Positions 1-4,499 of a stretch of DNA of 10,907 nucleotides are shown here, piece by piece. The first letter of the stretch is position 1, and each line of letters opens with the position of its first letter. The notes below the pieces were generated by a model. That model searched no databases. It was not told the DNA's origin and saw only the letters and a program-made list of their open reading frames with translations. The position numbers and the translations under genes are program-made. Origin of the DNA: Microcaldota archaeon (GTDB lineage: Archaea; Iainarchaeota; Iainarchaeia; JAADDC01); assembly GCA_027043825.1 (NCBI GenBank), contig JALUER010000054.1, positions 1 through 10,907 on the forward strand, in the 5' to 3' direction.

Positions 1-105
1 TTGGACGACCTGGGAGTGAAGCGCTACTGCTGTAGAACGGTGTTGCTTACTACCGTTGTCCTTATAGACGAGATCGCCCCCTACAACACCTTCGAACTAC
101 CTTGA
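1..105 (+). CDS. rpoN: DNA-directed RNA polymerase subunit N (RpoN/Rpb10), C-terminal part
   Basis: The reading frame from base 1 encodes 34 residues ending in TGA at 103-105; the 5' part lies outside the window. The visible peptide begins LDDLGVKRYCCR and continues with LIDEIAPYNTF, which matches the C-terminal half of archaeal RpoN, the Rpb10 homologue, a small zinc-bound assembly subunit of RNA polymerase of about 65-75 residues. The adjacent cysteines at visible residues 10-11 correspond to the second pair of Zn ligands; the first pair (CxxC) would be upstream of the window. In many archaea rpoN is followed by rpoK, eno, rpsB and the MEMO gene. Here a tRNA gene follows instead, and rpsB-MEMO lies 1.3 kb away on the other strand. 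Identification rests on strong motif recognition of a short segment. Confidence 0.93.
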   Translation: MDDLGVKRYCCRTVLLTTVVLIDEIAPYNTFELP

Positions 106-110
106 CACCC

Positions 111-120
111 TTATCTATTT
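111..120 (+). promoter_or_regulatory. TATA-like box of tRNA-Ser
   Basis: The AT-rich TTATCTATTT lies about 24-33 nt before the tRNA-Ser 5' end at 144, the spacing expected for an archaeal TATA box. It also lies just after the rpoN stop, so the tRNA can be transcribed separately from rpoN. Confidence 0.6.
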
Positions 121-143
121 TTCTTCACAGGAAGTAATTATGG

Positions 144-227
144 GCCGGGGTGGCCGAGCGGACCAAGGCGCCGGACTTGAGATCCGGTGGGCGCAAGCCC
201 GCGTGGGTTCGAATCCCACCCCCGGCG
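144..227 (+). tRNA. tRNA-Ser(UGA)
   Basis: Class II tRNA. The acceptor stem 144-150 pairs perfectly with 220-226. The anticodon stem 171-175/183-187 has loop CTTGAGA with anticodon TGA at 178-180, reading UCA. A long variable arm lies at 188-202 (GGGC/GCCC-type stem), and the T arm is 203-219 with TTCGAAT loop. The discriminator base is G227, as expected for archaeal tRNA-Ser, which separates it from the similar class II tRNA-Leu. CCA is not encoded and no intron is seen. Confidence 0.96.
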
Positions 228-248
228 TCGTGCTCTAACAACCTCCGC

Positions 249-270
249 GCACTAATGGGTTTCTGGAGGG
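249..270 (+). repeat. Diverged copy of the 26-nt GCACT/GGGTTTC motif
   Basis: Twenty-two bases starting GCACT match the motif at 535-560 in about 16 positions, including the central GGGTTTC and terminal AGGG. It runs straight into the hairpin at 267-297, which links the two repeat types into one module. It is the weakest of the four copies. Confidence 0.45.
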
Positions 271-297
271 TGCTCGAGCGGAAGCGAGGAGCACCCT
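267..297 (+). repeat. GC-rich inverted repeat (hairpin I, copy 1)
   Basis: AGGGTGCTC at 267-275 is the perfect reverse complement of 289-297, giving a 9-bp stem around GAGCGGAAGCGAG. The same stem sequence, extended to 10 bp, recurs at 5559-5588 and 5707-5736 upstream of the tRNA-Leu. The loop also contains GAGC/GCGAG segments that allow an alternative inner fold. No T-run follows, so it does not look like a simple terminator. The stem is seen directly; any role is unknown. Confidence 0.85.
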
Positions 298-307
298 ACA
301 ATCGTCC

Positions 308-324
308 GGCCAAAGAACTTGGCC
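308..324 (+). repeat. Hairpin II with AGAAC loop (copy 1)
   Basis: GGCCAA (308-313) and TTGGCC (319-324) form a 6-bp stem with loop AGAAC. It lies 10 nt after hairpin I, joined by a linker containing TCGTCC. At 5599-5615 and 5747-5763 the same arrangement occurs with a different stem (CACCGG/CCGGTG) and loop AGAAT. Conserved loop and linker with changed but still paired stems suggest a structured RNA. Confidence 0.65.
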
Positions 325-325
325 G

Positions 326-349
326 TTCGGTAATCCCACCCCCAGGCGT
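326..349 (+). pseudogene. tRNA-Ser 3'-end fragment
   Basis: This stretch repeats the end of the upstream tRNA-Ser (208-228), T loop to discriminator: TTCG, then AATCCCACCCCC, then GGCGT. Two insertions interrupt it, GT after TTCG and a single A before GGCGT. It has no matching 5' half and cannot fold as a tRNA. It may be a decayed tRNA copy or a recombination scar. The 12-nt uninterrupted core is short, so chance or shared promoter-like sequence is not fully excluded. Confidence 0.5.
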
Positions 350-380
350 AATGACCCGCTCCTATGACCTTGTTATCCCT

Positions 381-390
381 TTTAACAATA
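381..390 (+). promoter_or_regulatory. TATA-like box of tRNA-Arg (and probably tRNA-Ala)
   Basis: TTTAACAATA lies 20-29 nt before the tRNA-Arg 5' end. No comparable AT-rich box precedes tRNA-Ala at 580, so this promoter may drive both tRNAs as one transcript. Confidence 0.6.
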
Positions 391-409
391 TCGTGATCCG
401 TTGAATATT

Positions 410-484
410 GGACCCGTAGCCCAGCCTGGATAGGGCGTCGGCCTCCTAAGCCGAAGGTCGGGGGTTCGAATCCCCCCGGGTCCG
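410..484 (+). tRNA. tRNA-Arg(CCU)
   Basis: The acceptor stem GGACCCG (410-416) pairs with 477-483 and the discriminator is G484. The anticodon stem 438-442/450-454 encloses loop CTCCTAA with anticodon CCT at 445-447. The T arm 460-476 has five G-C pairs and loop TTCGAAT. It reads AGG, which appears to be a heavily used arginine codon in the neighbouring genes. CCA is not encoded. A hairpin follows one base after the discriminator. Confidence 0.96.
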
Positions 485-516
485 CTCAACCGATGCTCGG
501 TTGATGCGCGAGCGGG
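485..516 (+). repeat. tRNA 3'-trailer repeat, copy 1, with 8-bp hairpin
   Basis: The 32 bases after tRNA-Arg are identical, except for one base (506), to those after tRNA-Ala at 652-683. They contain TCAACCGA (486-493), loop TGC, and TCGGTTGA (497-504): a perfect 8-bp stem with a 3-nt loop. It is placed where it would form the 3' trailer of the pre-tRNA. There is no U-tract, so a terminator role is only possible, not shown. Confidence 0.85.
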
Positions 517-534
517 TCCGGTCTTCGACCGGAC
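516..534 (+). repeat. GC-rich hairpin in the tRNA-Arg/Ala spacer
   Basis: GTCCGGTC (516-523), loop TTC, GACCGGAC (527-534): a perfect 8-bp stem. The equivalent place after tRNA-Ala holds a different stem, GTAGGGC/GCCCTAC at 683-689/704-710. Position and pairing are kept while the sequence differs. Confidence 0.8.
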
Positions 535-560
535 GCACTGTGGGGTTTCGAAAGGGATGG
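535..560 (+). repeat. 26-nt spacer motif, copy 1
   Basis: This begins GCACTGTGGGGTTTCG and directly follows a GC-rich hairpin. It matches 711-736 in 21 of 26 positions and 814-839 in 22 of 26. It ends 19 nt before tRNA-Ala, in the region where a promoter would be expected, yet no TATA-like sequence is present. Confidence 0.75.
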
Positions 561-579
561 CACCTGAAACTTGTGTTAC

Positions 580-651
580 GGGCCCGTAGCTCAGCGGTAG
601 AGCGCCCGCCTTGCAAGCGGGAGGCCCCGGGTTCGAATCCCGGCGGGTCCA
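580..651 (+). tRNA. tRNA-Ala(UGC)
   Basis: Acceptor stem 580-586 pairs with 644-650 and contains a G-U pair at the third position (G582/T648), the G3:U70 identity element of tRNA-Ala. The discriminator is A651. The anticodon stem CCCGC/GCGGG (605-609/617-621) encloses CTTGCAA, with anticodon TGC at 612-614. T arm 627-643 has loop TTCGAAT. CCA is not encoded. The lack of a TATA-like box suggests co-transcription with tRNA-Arg. Confidence 0.97.
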
Positions 652-683
652 CTCAACCGATGCTCGGTTGATCCGCGAGCGGG
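652..683 (+). repeat. tRNA 3'-trailer repeat, copy 2, with 8-bp hairpin
   Basis: Second copy of the trailer found after tRNA-Arg (485-516). TCAACCGA (653-660) and TCGGTTGA (664-671) form the same 8-bp stem with TGC loop. The two tRNA bodies differ while their trailers are nearly identical, so the trailer was copied independently of the tRNA or is kept by selection or gene conversion. Confidence 0.85.
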
Positions 684-710
684 TAGGGCACTCGCTCCGC
701 TCGGCCCTAC
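683..710 (+). repeat. GC-rich hairpin after tRNA-Ala
   Basis: GTAGGGC (683-689) pairs with GCCCTAC (704-710), with loop ACTCGCTCCGCTCG. Read on the opposite strand, the loop is CGAGCGGAGCGAGT, close to the loop of hairpin I at 276-288 (GAGCGGAAGCGAG). This suggests related elements in inverted orientation. Confidence 0.7.
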
Positions 711-736
711 GCACTACAGGGTTCCGAAAGGGAGGG
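711..736 (+). repeat. 26-nt spacer motif, copy 2
   Basis: This begins GCACTACAGGGTTCCG and directly follows the hairpin at 683-710, exactly as copy 1 follows its hairpin. A further small hairpin (GGGAGGG/CCCTCCC, 730-736/740-746) overlaps its end, followed by a pyrimidine-rich stretch to about 790 in which I see no gene. Confidence 0.7.
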
Positions 737-813
737 ATCCCCTCCCCCTCAGTTCTTGGGAACTCCTGACTCCCCACTCCTCTTTCCTCTGGAGAGTGTC
801 CGCTCGGTCCTAC

Positions 814-839
814 GCACCGTGGGATTTCGAGAGGGACGG
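814..839 (+). repeat. 26-nt spacer motif, copy 3
   Basis: This begins GCACCGTGGGATTTCG. The preceding CTCGGTCCTAC (802-812) resembles the 3' arm of the hairpin at 683-710, but its 5' partner is missing, so the module looks truncated. It ends 6 nt before the TATA-like box of the MFS gene. Confidence 0.7.
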
Positions 840-845
840 AACCTC

Positions 846-851
846 TTAATA
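846..851 (+). promoter_or_regulatory. TATA-like box of the MFS-like gene
   Basis: TTAATA lies 23-28 nt before the GTG at 874. This spacing supports that GTG as the start and predicts a leaderless mRNA. No Shine-Dalgarno sequence is present. Confidence 0.65.
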
Positions 852-873
852 CCCCCTCGCCGTTATTTTTCCT

Positions 874-1434
874 GTGAGAAGGGAGATCGCTGTCCTGGCC
901 TTTGCAGCGGTGCTCTCTTATCTTGCAGAGGCTCTCTATTCGCCCTTCTATGCAGTCTATGTTGAGAACATAGGTGGGGGCATCGTTGACGCCGGCATTG
1001 CCTGGGGTATATATATGATCGTGCTGGGAACGATGGCCCTCATCGTGGCCCGCTTCGTAGACAGGCTAAAACGTCACGCCTGGATCCTCTATACAGGTTT
1101 TTTCATCGCGTCTATGCTGTCCTTTTCTTACCTTTTCATAACGAACATTTGGGAGCTATTTCTCGTACAGTTTCTTATGGGGCTGACCTGGGCAGCCGTA
1201 AACCCTGTCTGGGACGCCTACTACTCCCTTTTCATAAACAAGAGAAGCGCCGCCACTGACTGGAGCCTCTTTGAGGGAGGATCGAGGATAGCCAATGGCA
1301 TAGGGGCGATACTCGGCGGGACCATCATATCACTGTTCGGTTTCAAGGGGATCTTCGTGCTGGCAGGCTCCCTTAACCTACTGGCTTCCATCCTCCTCTT
1401 CTTGAAGAGGAAGCCCCTCTCACTCGTGTATTAG
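874..1434 (+). CDS. Half-size MFS-type membrane protein (about six TM helices)
   Basis: A 186-residue hydrophobic protein starting at GTG 874, chosen because of the TATA-like box at -28 to -23. I estimate six membrane helices at about 5-30, 38-60, 70-88, 92-116, 134-155 and 157-176. Between helices 2 and 3, ARFVDRLKRH resembles MFS motif A (GxxxDRxGRR). The segment around GGSRIANGIGAILGGTIIS resembles the fifth helix of an MFS half, and FGFKGIFVLAG follows as a typical link to helix 6. MFS transporters normally have about 400 residues and 12 helices, so this is one six-helix unit. No second half is visible downstream, where the stop overlaps that of the convergent MEMO gene. It may work as a homodimer or be a truncated remnant; the intact frame and own promoter favour a real gene. 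The substrate cannot be predicted. Confidence 0.78.
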   Translation: MRREIAVLAFAAVLSYLAEALYSPFYAVYVENIGGGIVDAGIAWGIYMIVLGTMALIVARFVDRLKRHAWILYTGFFIASMLSFSYLFITNIWELFLVQFLMGLTWAAVNPVWDAYYSLFINKRSAATDWSLFEGGSRIANGIGAILGGTIISLFGFKGIFVLAGSLNLLASILLFLKRKPLSLVY

Positions 1435-2231
1435 ACGTAGAAAACGATGCTGGCGTAGTCCACCACGTTCTCGTAGTCCCCAGAGGTATCACCGGAGTTG
1501 GAGAAGTGTAGGAGCTTGGCAGAGGCACCTTGTTCCCTCGCCCAGAGGATGAGGGACGCGATGGGACCATAGCCACAGGGAGACGCTTCCAGCTCCTTCA
1601 CGAGCCGAAGGAACTTCTCGGCGTCAAGGTCAAGGACGGCGTCTATGAGCTTCATATCTGTCTCCCTCCCCCAGTCGGCGGGCACGTAATGAGAAAAGTC
1701 GGAGGAGGCTATGAAGAGCGCGTTCTCCGGCACTGACGCGGCCAGGTCCTTGGCATAGTCCAGGTCCTGTATCATCATGACGACGGGGACGAAGTCAAAG
1801 CCGTCCTTCCAAATATACTGGAGGAACGGCAGCTGCACTTCCACGGAGTGCTCCTGTATGTGCGCCTCCACATCGGCGTCAGCGTAGCGGGAGTGGTTCA
1901 CTATGTGGGAGGCGATTTCCTCGTTGATCGGCACGTATCCCAGGGGGGTGACCCACTCCCCTCGGGGAAAAACGGAGAGGGGGGCACCCATCCCCGTGTG
2001 GTTGGGCCCCACCACCACGGCCGTTCTGGGAGACTCCCCCGCAAGGAGGGCATAGAAGTGGGCAGCAGTGATGCCCGAGTAGACGTAGCCAGCATGGGGA
2101 ACGACGCCCCCAATGATCCTCCCCCTCACCTCAGGGAGTTCCACCTTGGAGAAGAGGAAGTCCAGGAGGCGGAGGAGCTCGCTGGGATGGGAGGGATAGA
2201 AGTATCCGGCCACGGCCGGGTAACGGATCAT
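1431..2231 (-). CDS. MEMO family protein (AmmeMemoRadiSam system protein B)
   Basis: A 266-residue protein of normal family length. It starts RYPAVAGYFYP and carries the family blocks VVPHAGYVYSG (37-53 region), VGPNHTG (74-80), ASSDFSHY (175-182) and SPCGYGPI (217-224). His46, His78 and Cys219 correspond to the metal-site triad described for human MEMO1 (His49, His81, Cys244). The fold is related to class III extradiol dioxygenases (LigB-like). The archaeal role is not established, although the family is often linked to AMMECR1 and radical-SAM partners, which are not in this window. The start overlaps the rpsB stop in an ATGA, with GGAGGA 9 nt upstream, so translation is probably coupled to rpsB. 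Its stop overlaps the stop of the MFS-like gene on the other strand. Confidence 0.93.
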   Translation of the reverse strand: MIRYPAVAGYFYPSHPSELLRLLDFLFSKVELPEVRGRIIGGVVPHAGYVYSGITAAHFYALLAGESPRTAVVVGPNHTGMGAPLSVFPRGEWVTPLGYVPINEEIASHIVNHSRYADADVEAHIQEHSVEVQLPFLQYIWKDGFDFVPVVMMIQDLDYAKDLAASVPENALFIASSDFSHYVPADWGRETDMKLIDAVLDLDAEKFLRLVKELEASPCGYGPIASLILWAREQGASAKLLHFSNSGDTSGDYENVVDYASIVFYV

Positions 2232-2833
2232 CCCTCAAACTCCTCCAGCTTCACCGGGAACTTGTCCCTGCCCTCGATCATCCCCCGGTTGAGCATGTAC
2301 TCCCGGGCGAGGATCCAGTAGATGAGGGCAAGGGACTTTCTTCCCCTGTTGTTACCAGGAATGACCAGATCAAGATAGGAAAAGGTGTTTCCACTGTTGG
2401 CTATGGCCATAACAGGGATCCTGGCCCTGGCGGCCTCCAGGACAGCCTCCCGATCGGCTACAGGGTCCGAGACGAAAACCACGGAGGGCTCAACGTACTC
2501 CTTCCCCTCAGGGTTCGTGAAGGTACCAGGAACGAAGCGACCAACGATGGAGATGGCCCCTATGATTTCGGCGAACTTACGGGCCGCGTGTTGAGCGTGC
2601 TTCCTCCTCGCCACCACCGCAATCTCGGAAGGCTCGTAGTAGGATAGAAACCGCCCGCCGATCCTCAGCCTCTCGTCTATCTTAACGATGTCGAAGATGT
2701 TGAGCCTATCAGGGCGGGTGCGGTAGATGAAGGGTTCCATGTCCTTTGTCCTGAAGGTGGTGCCTATGTGAACGCCGGAGGACAGGTATGTCTCGAGGGG
2801 CACTAACAGCTGGACGTCCTTCTTTCTCGCCAT
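2228..2833 (-). CDS. rpsB: 30S ribosomal protein S2 (uS2)
   Basis: A 201-residue protein starting MARKKDVQLLVPLETYLSSG, the usual length of archaeal S2 and shorter than bacterial S2. Typical segments are GVHIGTTFRTKDMEPFIYRTRPDRLNIFDI in pieces around residues 25-52, then GRFVPGTFTNPEGKEYVEPSVVFVSDP and the C-terminal block IPVMAIANSGNTFSYLDLVIPGNNRGRKSLALIYW. It is a small-subunit protein of the translating ribosome. The ATG at 2833 is chosen over an in-frame upstream ATG because a TATA-like TTTAATA lies at -30 to -24 and the upstream extension has no S2 character. It is the first gene of a two-gene operon with MEMO. In many archaea it instead follows eno in the rpoN-rpoK-eno operon. Confidence 0.97.
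   Translation of the reverse strand: MARKKDVQLLVPLETYLSSGVHIGTTFRTKDMEPFIYRTRPDRLNIFDIVKIDERLRIGGRFLSYYEPSEIAVVARRKHAQHAARKFAEIIGAISIVGRFVPGTFTNPEGKEYVEPSVVFVSDPVADREAVLEAARARIPVMAIANSGNTFSYLDLVIPGNNRGRKSLALIYWILAREYMLNRGMIEGRDKFPVKLEEFEG
2241..2246 (-). promoter_or_regulatory. Shine-Dalgarno site of the MEMO gene
   Basis: GGAGGA within the last codons of rpsB lies 9 nt before the MEMO ATG at 2231, which overlaps the rpsB stop (ATGA). This supports the chosen start and coupled translation. Confidence 0.7.
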
Positions 2834-2856
2834 GGTTAGAGTTACACCCGATAATC

Positions 2857-2863
2857 TATTAAA
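2857..2863 (-). promoter_or_regulatory. TATA-like box of rpsB
   Basis: On the minus strand TTTAATA lies 24-30 nt before the rpsB ATG at 2833, implying a leaderless rpsB-MEMO mRNA. It shares an 82-bp intergenic region with the divergent gene at 2916. Confidence 0.7.
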
Positions 2864-2888
2864 ACTCTCCTTCCCTTGCGTCCTCCTC

Positions 2889-2894
2889 TTAAAT
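2889..2894 (+). promoter_or_regulatory. TATA-like box of the DUF505-like gene
   Basis: TTAAAT lies 22-27 nt before the ATG at 2916. This fixes that start over the in-frame ATG at 2832, which lies upstream of the promoter and overlaps the rpsB start region. Confidence 0.7.
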
Positions 2895-2915
2895 CTTCCT
2901 CTCCGAGCTATTATC

Positions 2916-4499
2916 ATGTACCTACGGAAGAGACATGTAGAGATGCTGAGGGAGTTAAAGGAGGGTAAGAGGCCCCGTGGCTTTGAGTTTCTTGAGCTGT
3001 ATGTTCAGGGCCTCGTGGACAGGGAGGGGAACCTCACGGAGGCTGGAGAAATCATATCCAGCCTCGAACCCAGAGAAGAATTGTTTATAGCTTCGGACAC
3101 CGTGAAAGAGGCTGAACTTTTCGTGAAGACGGGCTACATACCGGAGGAATGGGAGAGGGATGTACTGTCCAGGGGTCTCCATCTTGAAGACCTTCCGAAG
3201 GTCTACCAGGCCTTTGAGAAGGCGTCACCCACCGTGATGCTTACTCCGTACATCGTTTCCTTCATAGAAGAGATCCCTCCAGCCGGAGATTACGAGGAGC
3301 TCATCAAGGTTAGGGACGCCAAGGGATACGGTCAGAACGTGATAAACGCACTCCAGGCCATGAGGCTACTCTTCATTTCTCCACCAAAAAACGGAAGGCG
3401 GACGTATGCACTGTCTGGAGGGGCAAGAAAAATACCTGAGTTTGCCCTTTCACTTACTGAAAGCGTTTTCATAGGGAAAGAAGAGCTGGATCACCTGAGA
3501 CAGAACGTTAGGGACGAAAACCTCGTGAGGTACGGGCTCCAGGATCAGAGCGGAGAAGTGACGGAAACCGGGAAAAAGATACTGCAGGCCTTTACCAGGA
3601 AGGAGAGCTATGTCAGACCGGTATACATTAGTGAGGAGGAGCTGAGCGCCCTCAAAAACATCAAGGACTGGCAGGATCGGTATACCGACGACAAGGAGAG
3701 GATAAGAAAGGTAAAAAGGGAGATTTCCGGAGAGGTCCTCAGGCTCCTGGAGTTCAGAGGTTTCATAGACAGGAATTACCGGATTACATCTGAAGGAGAA
3801 AGGGCCCTGTCCCTTGGAGCAGCCTCTGTAGAAGGCATGAGGGCGGTGGTCTTCTCCATCCTCGGCGACCCCCCAGCCCATGACTGGCTTTCAAAGGCAA
3901 GAGAAGAAGGGCTCTTCCACTGGTGGATAACCTCAAAGGCAGAGTTTCTCCTGGACATGGGGCGGAAGGCCCTTTCATTCCCCTATTTGACAAAGTATGA
4001 TGTGGCGGTCCTGGCAAAGATCCCCAGGAAGAACTACGTGACTGTAGACGAGATCCTTGACTTCGTGGAAGAGAGGGTAGGAAAGTACGACAGGGCCATC
4101 GGTGAGGCCGAGACCAAGGGTCTCATCAGGGTATTCCAGAACGACACGGCTAGGCTAACAGAATTTGGAGAGAAAATGAAGGAGGTCTTAGAATACGCTA
4201 ACCTCCCCGAGCTCATGAACACAAGCCTTGCCGTGACCCCCGAAACCTGGAGAATCATAAGGGCGCTGTACGAAAACGAAGACGAAGTAAACTATATCTG
4301 GAAGAAGGCAGACGAAAATAGGAAGGACTACTACCAGGAGCTGGCCAAGTGGCTGGCGAAGGTCACAAGGATGGACGAAGACGAGGTTCTAAAGTTCACA
4401 AAGCTGCTCCACCTTACCGGCTTCCTGGGTAAGAAATACCTTACAGAGGCAGGAAAGAAGCTGGCAGAGGTGCTGGACGTCAGGGTCGAAGGATCATAG
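2916..4499 (+). CDS. DUF505-like protein with repeated winged-helix-like units
   Basis: A 527-residue, charged, soluble protein without signal peptide or membrane segments. I assign it to the archaeal DUF505 type by overall look (N-terminal MYLRKRHVEMLRELKEG), not by search. Six times a short hydrophobic strand is followed by a Thr/Ser-x-Gly turn that starts a helix: LTEAG at 40-44, ALSGG at 165-169, VTETG at 215-219, ITSEG at 290-294, LTEFG at 414-418 and LTEAG at 509-513. Most are preceded by GL/GF plus charged residues, the pattern of the strand-turn-helix seen in archaeal winged-helix domains. The last turn is near the C-terminus. The biochemical function is unknown; nucleic-acid or protein binding is an inference. 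It has its own promoter, is divergent from rpsB, and its last 20 bp overlap the end of the convergent HD gene. Confidence 0.75.
   Translation: MYLRKRHVEMLRELKEGKRPRGFEFLELYVQGLVDREGNLTEAGEIISSLEPREELFIASDTVKEAELFVKTGYIPEEWERDVLSRGLHLEDLPKVYQAFEKASPTVMLTPYIVSFIEEIPPAGDYEELIKVRDAKGYGQNVINALQAMRLLFISPPKNGRRTYALSGGARKIPEFALSLTESVFIGKEELDHLRQNVRDENLVRYGLQDQSGEVTETGKKILQAFTRKESYVRPVYISEEELSALKNIKDWQDRYTDDKERIRKVKREISGEVLRLLEFRGFIDRNYRITSEGERALSLGAASVEGMRAVVFSILGDPPAHDWLSKAREEGLFHWWITSKAEFLLDMGRKALSFPYLTKYDVAVLAKIPRKNYVTVDEILDFVEERVGKYDRAIGEAETKGLIRVFQNDTARLTEFGEKMKEVLEYANLPELMNTSLAVTPETWRIIRALYENEDEVNYIWKKADENRKDYYQELAKWLAKVTRMDEDEVLKFTKLLHLTGFLGKKYLTEAGKKLAEVLDVRVEGS

Noticed and set aside
144..349. 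A present-day integrated element bounded by tRNA-Ser and its 3' fragment.
   Set aside because: The interval is only about 100 bp beyond the tRNA and holds no gene, so at most an old scar.
730..746. Intrinsic terminator after tRNA-Ala (GGGAGGG/CCCTCCC hairpin).
   Set aside because: It is followed by C-rich rather than T-rich sequence and overlaps the repeat motif. A terminator role is not supported.
382..777. Minus-strand open frame of 131 codons across the tRNA-Arg/tRNA-Ala block (and a similar 68-codon one).
   Set aside because: It is the antisense of two tRNA genes. The DSNPGPPACKAGALPLSYGP-type peptide is the usual spurious product of reading a tRNA backwards.
2832..2915. Earlier ATG start of the DUF505-like gene (28 extra codons).
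   Set aside because: It lies upstream of the TATA-like box, overlaps the rpsB start codon region and encodes a sequence unlike the rest of the protein.
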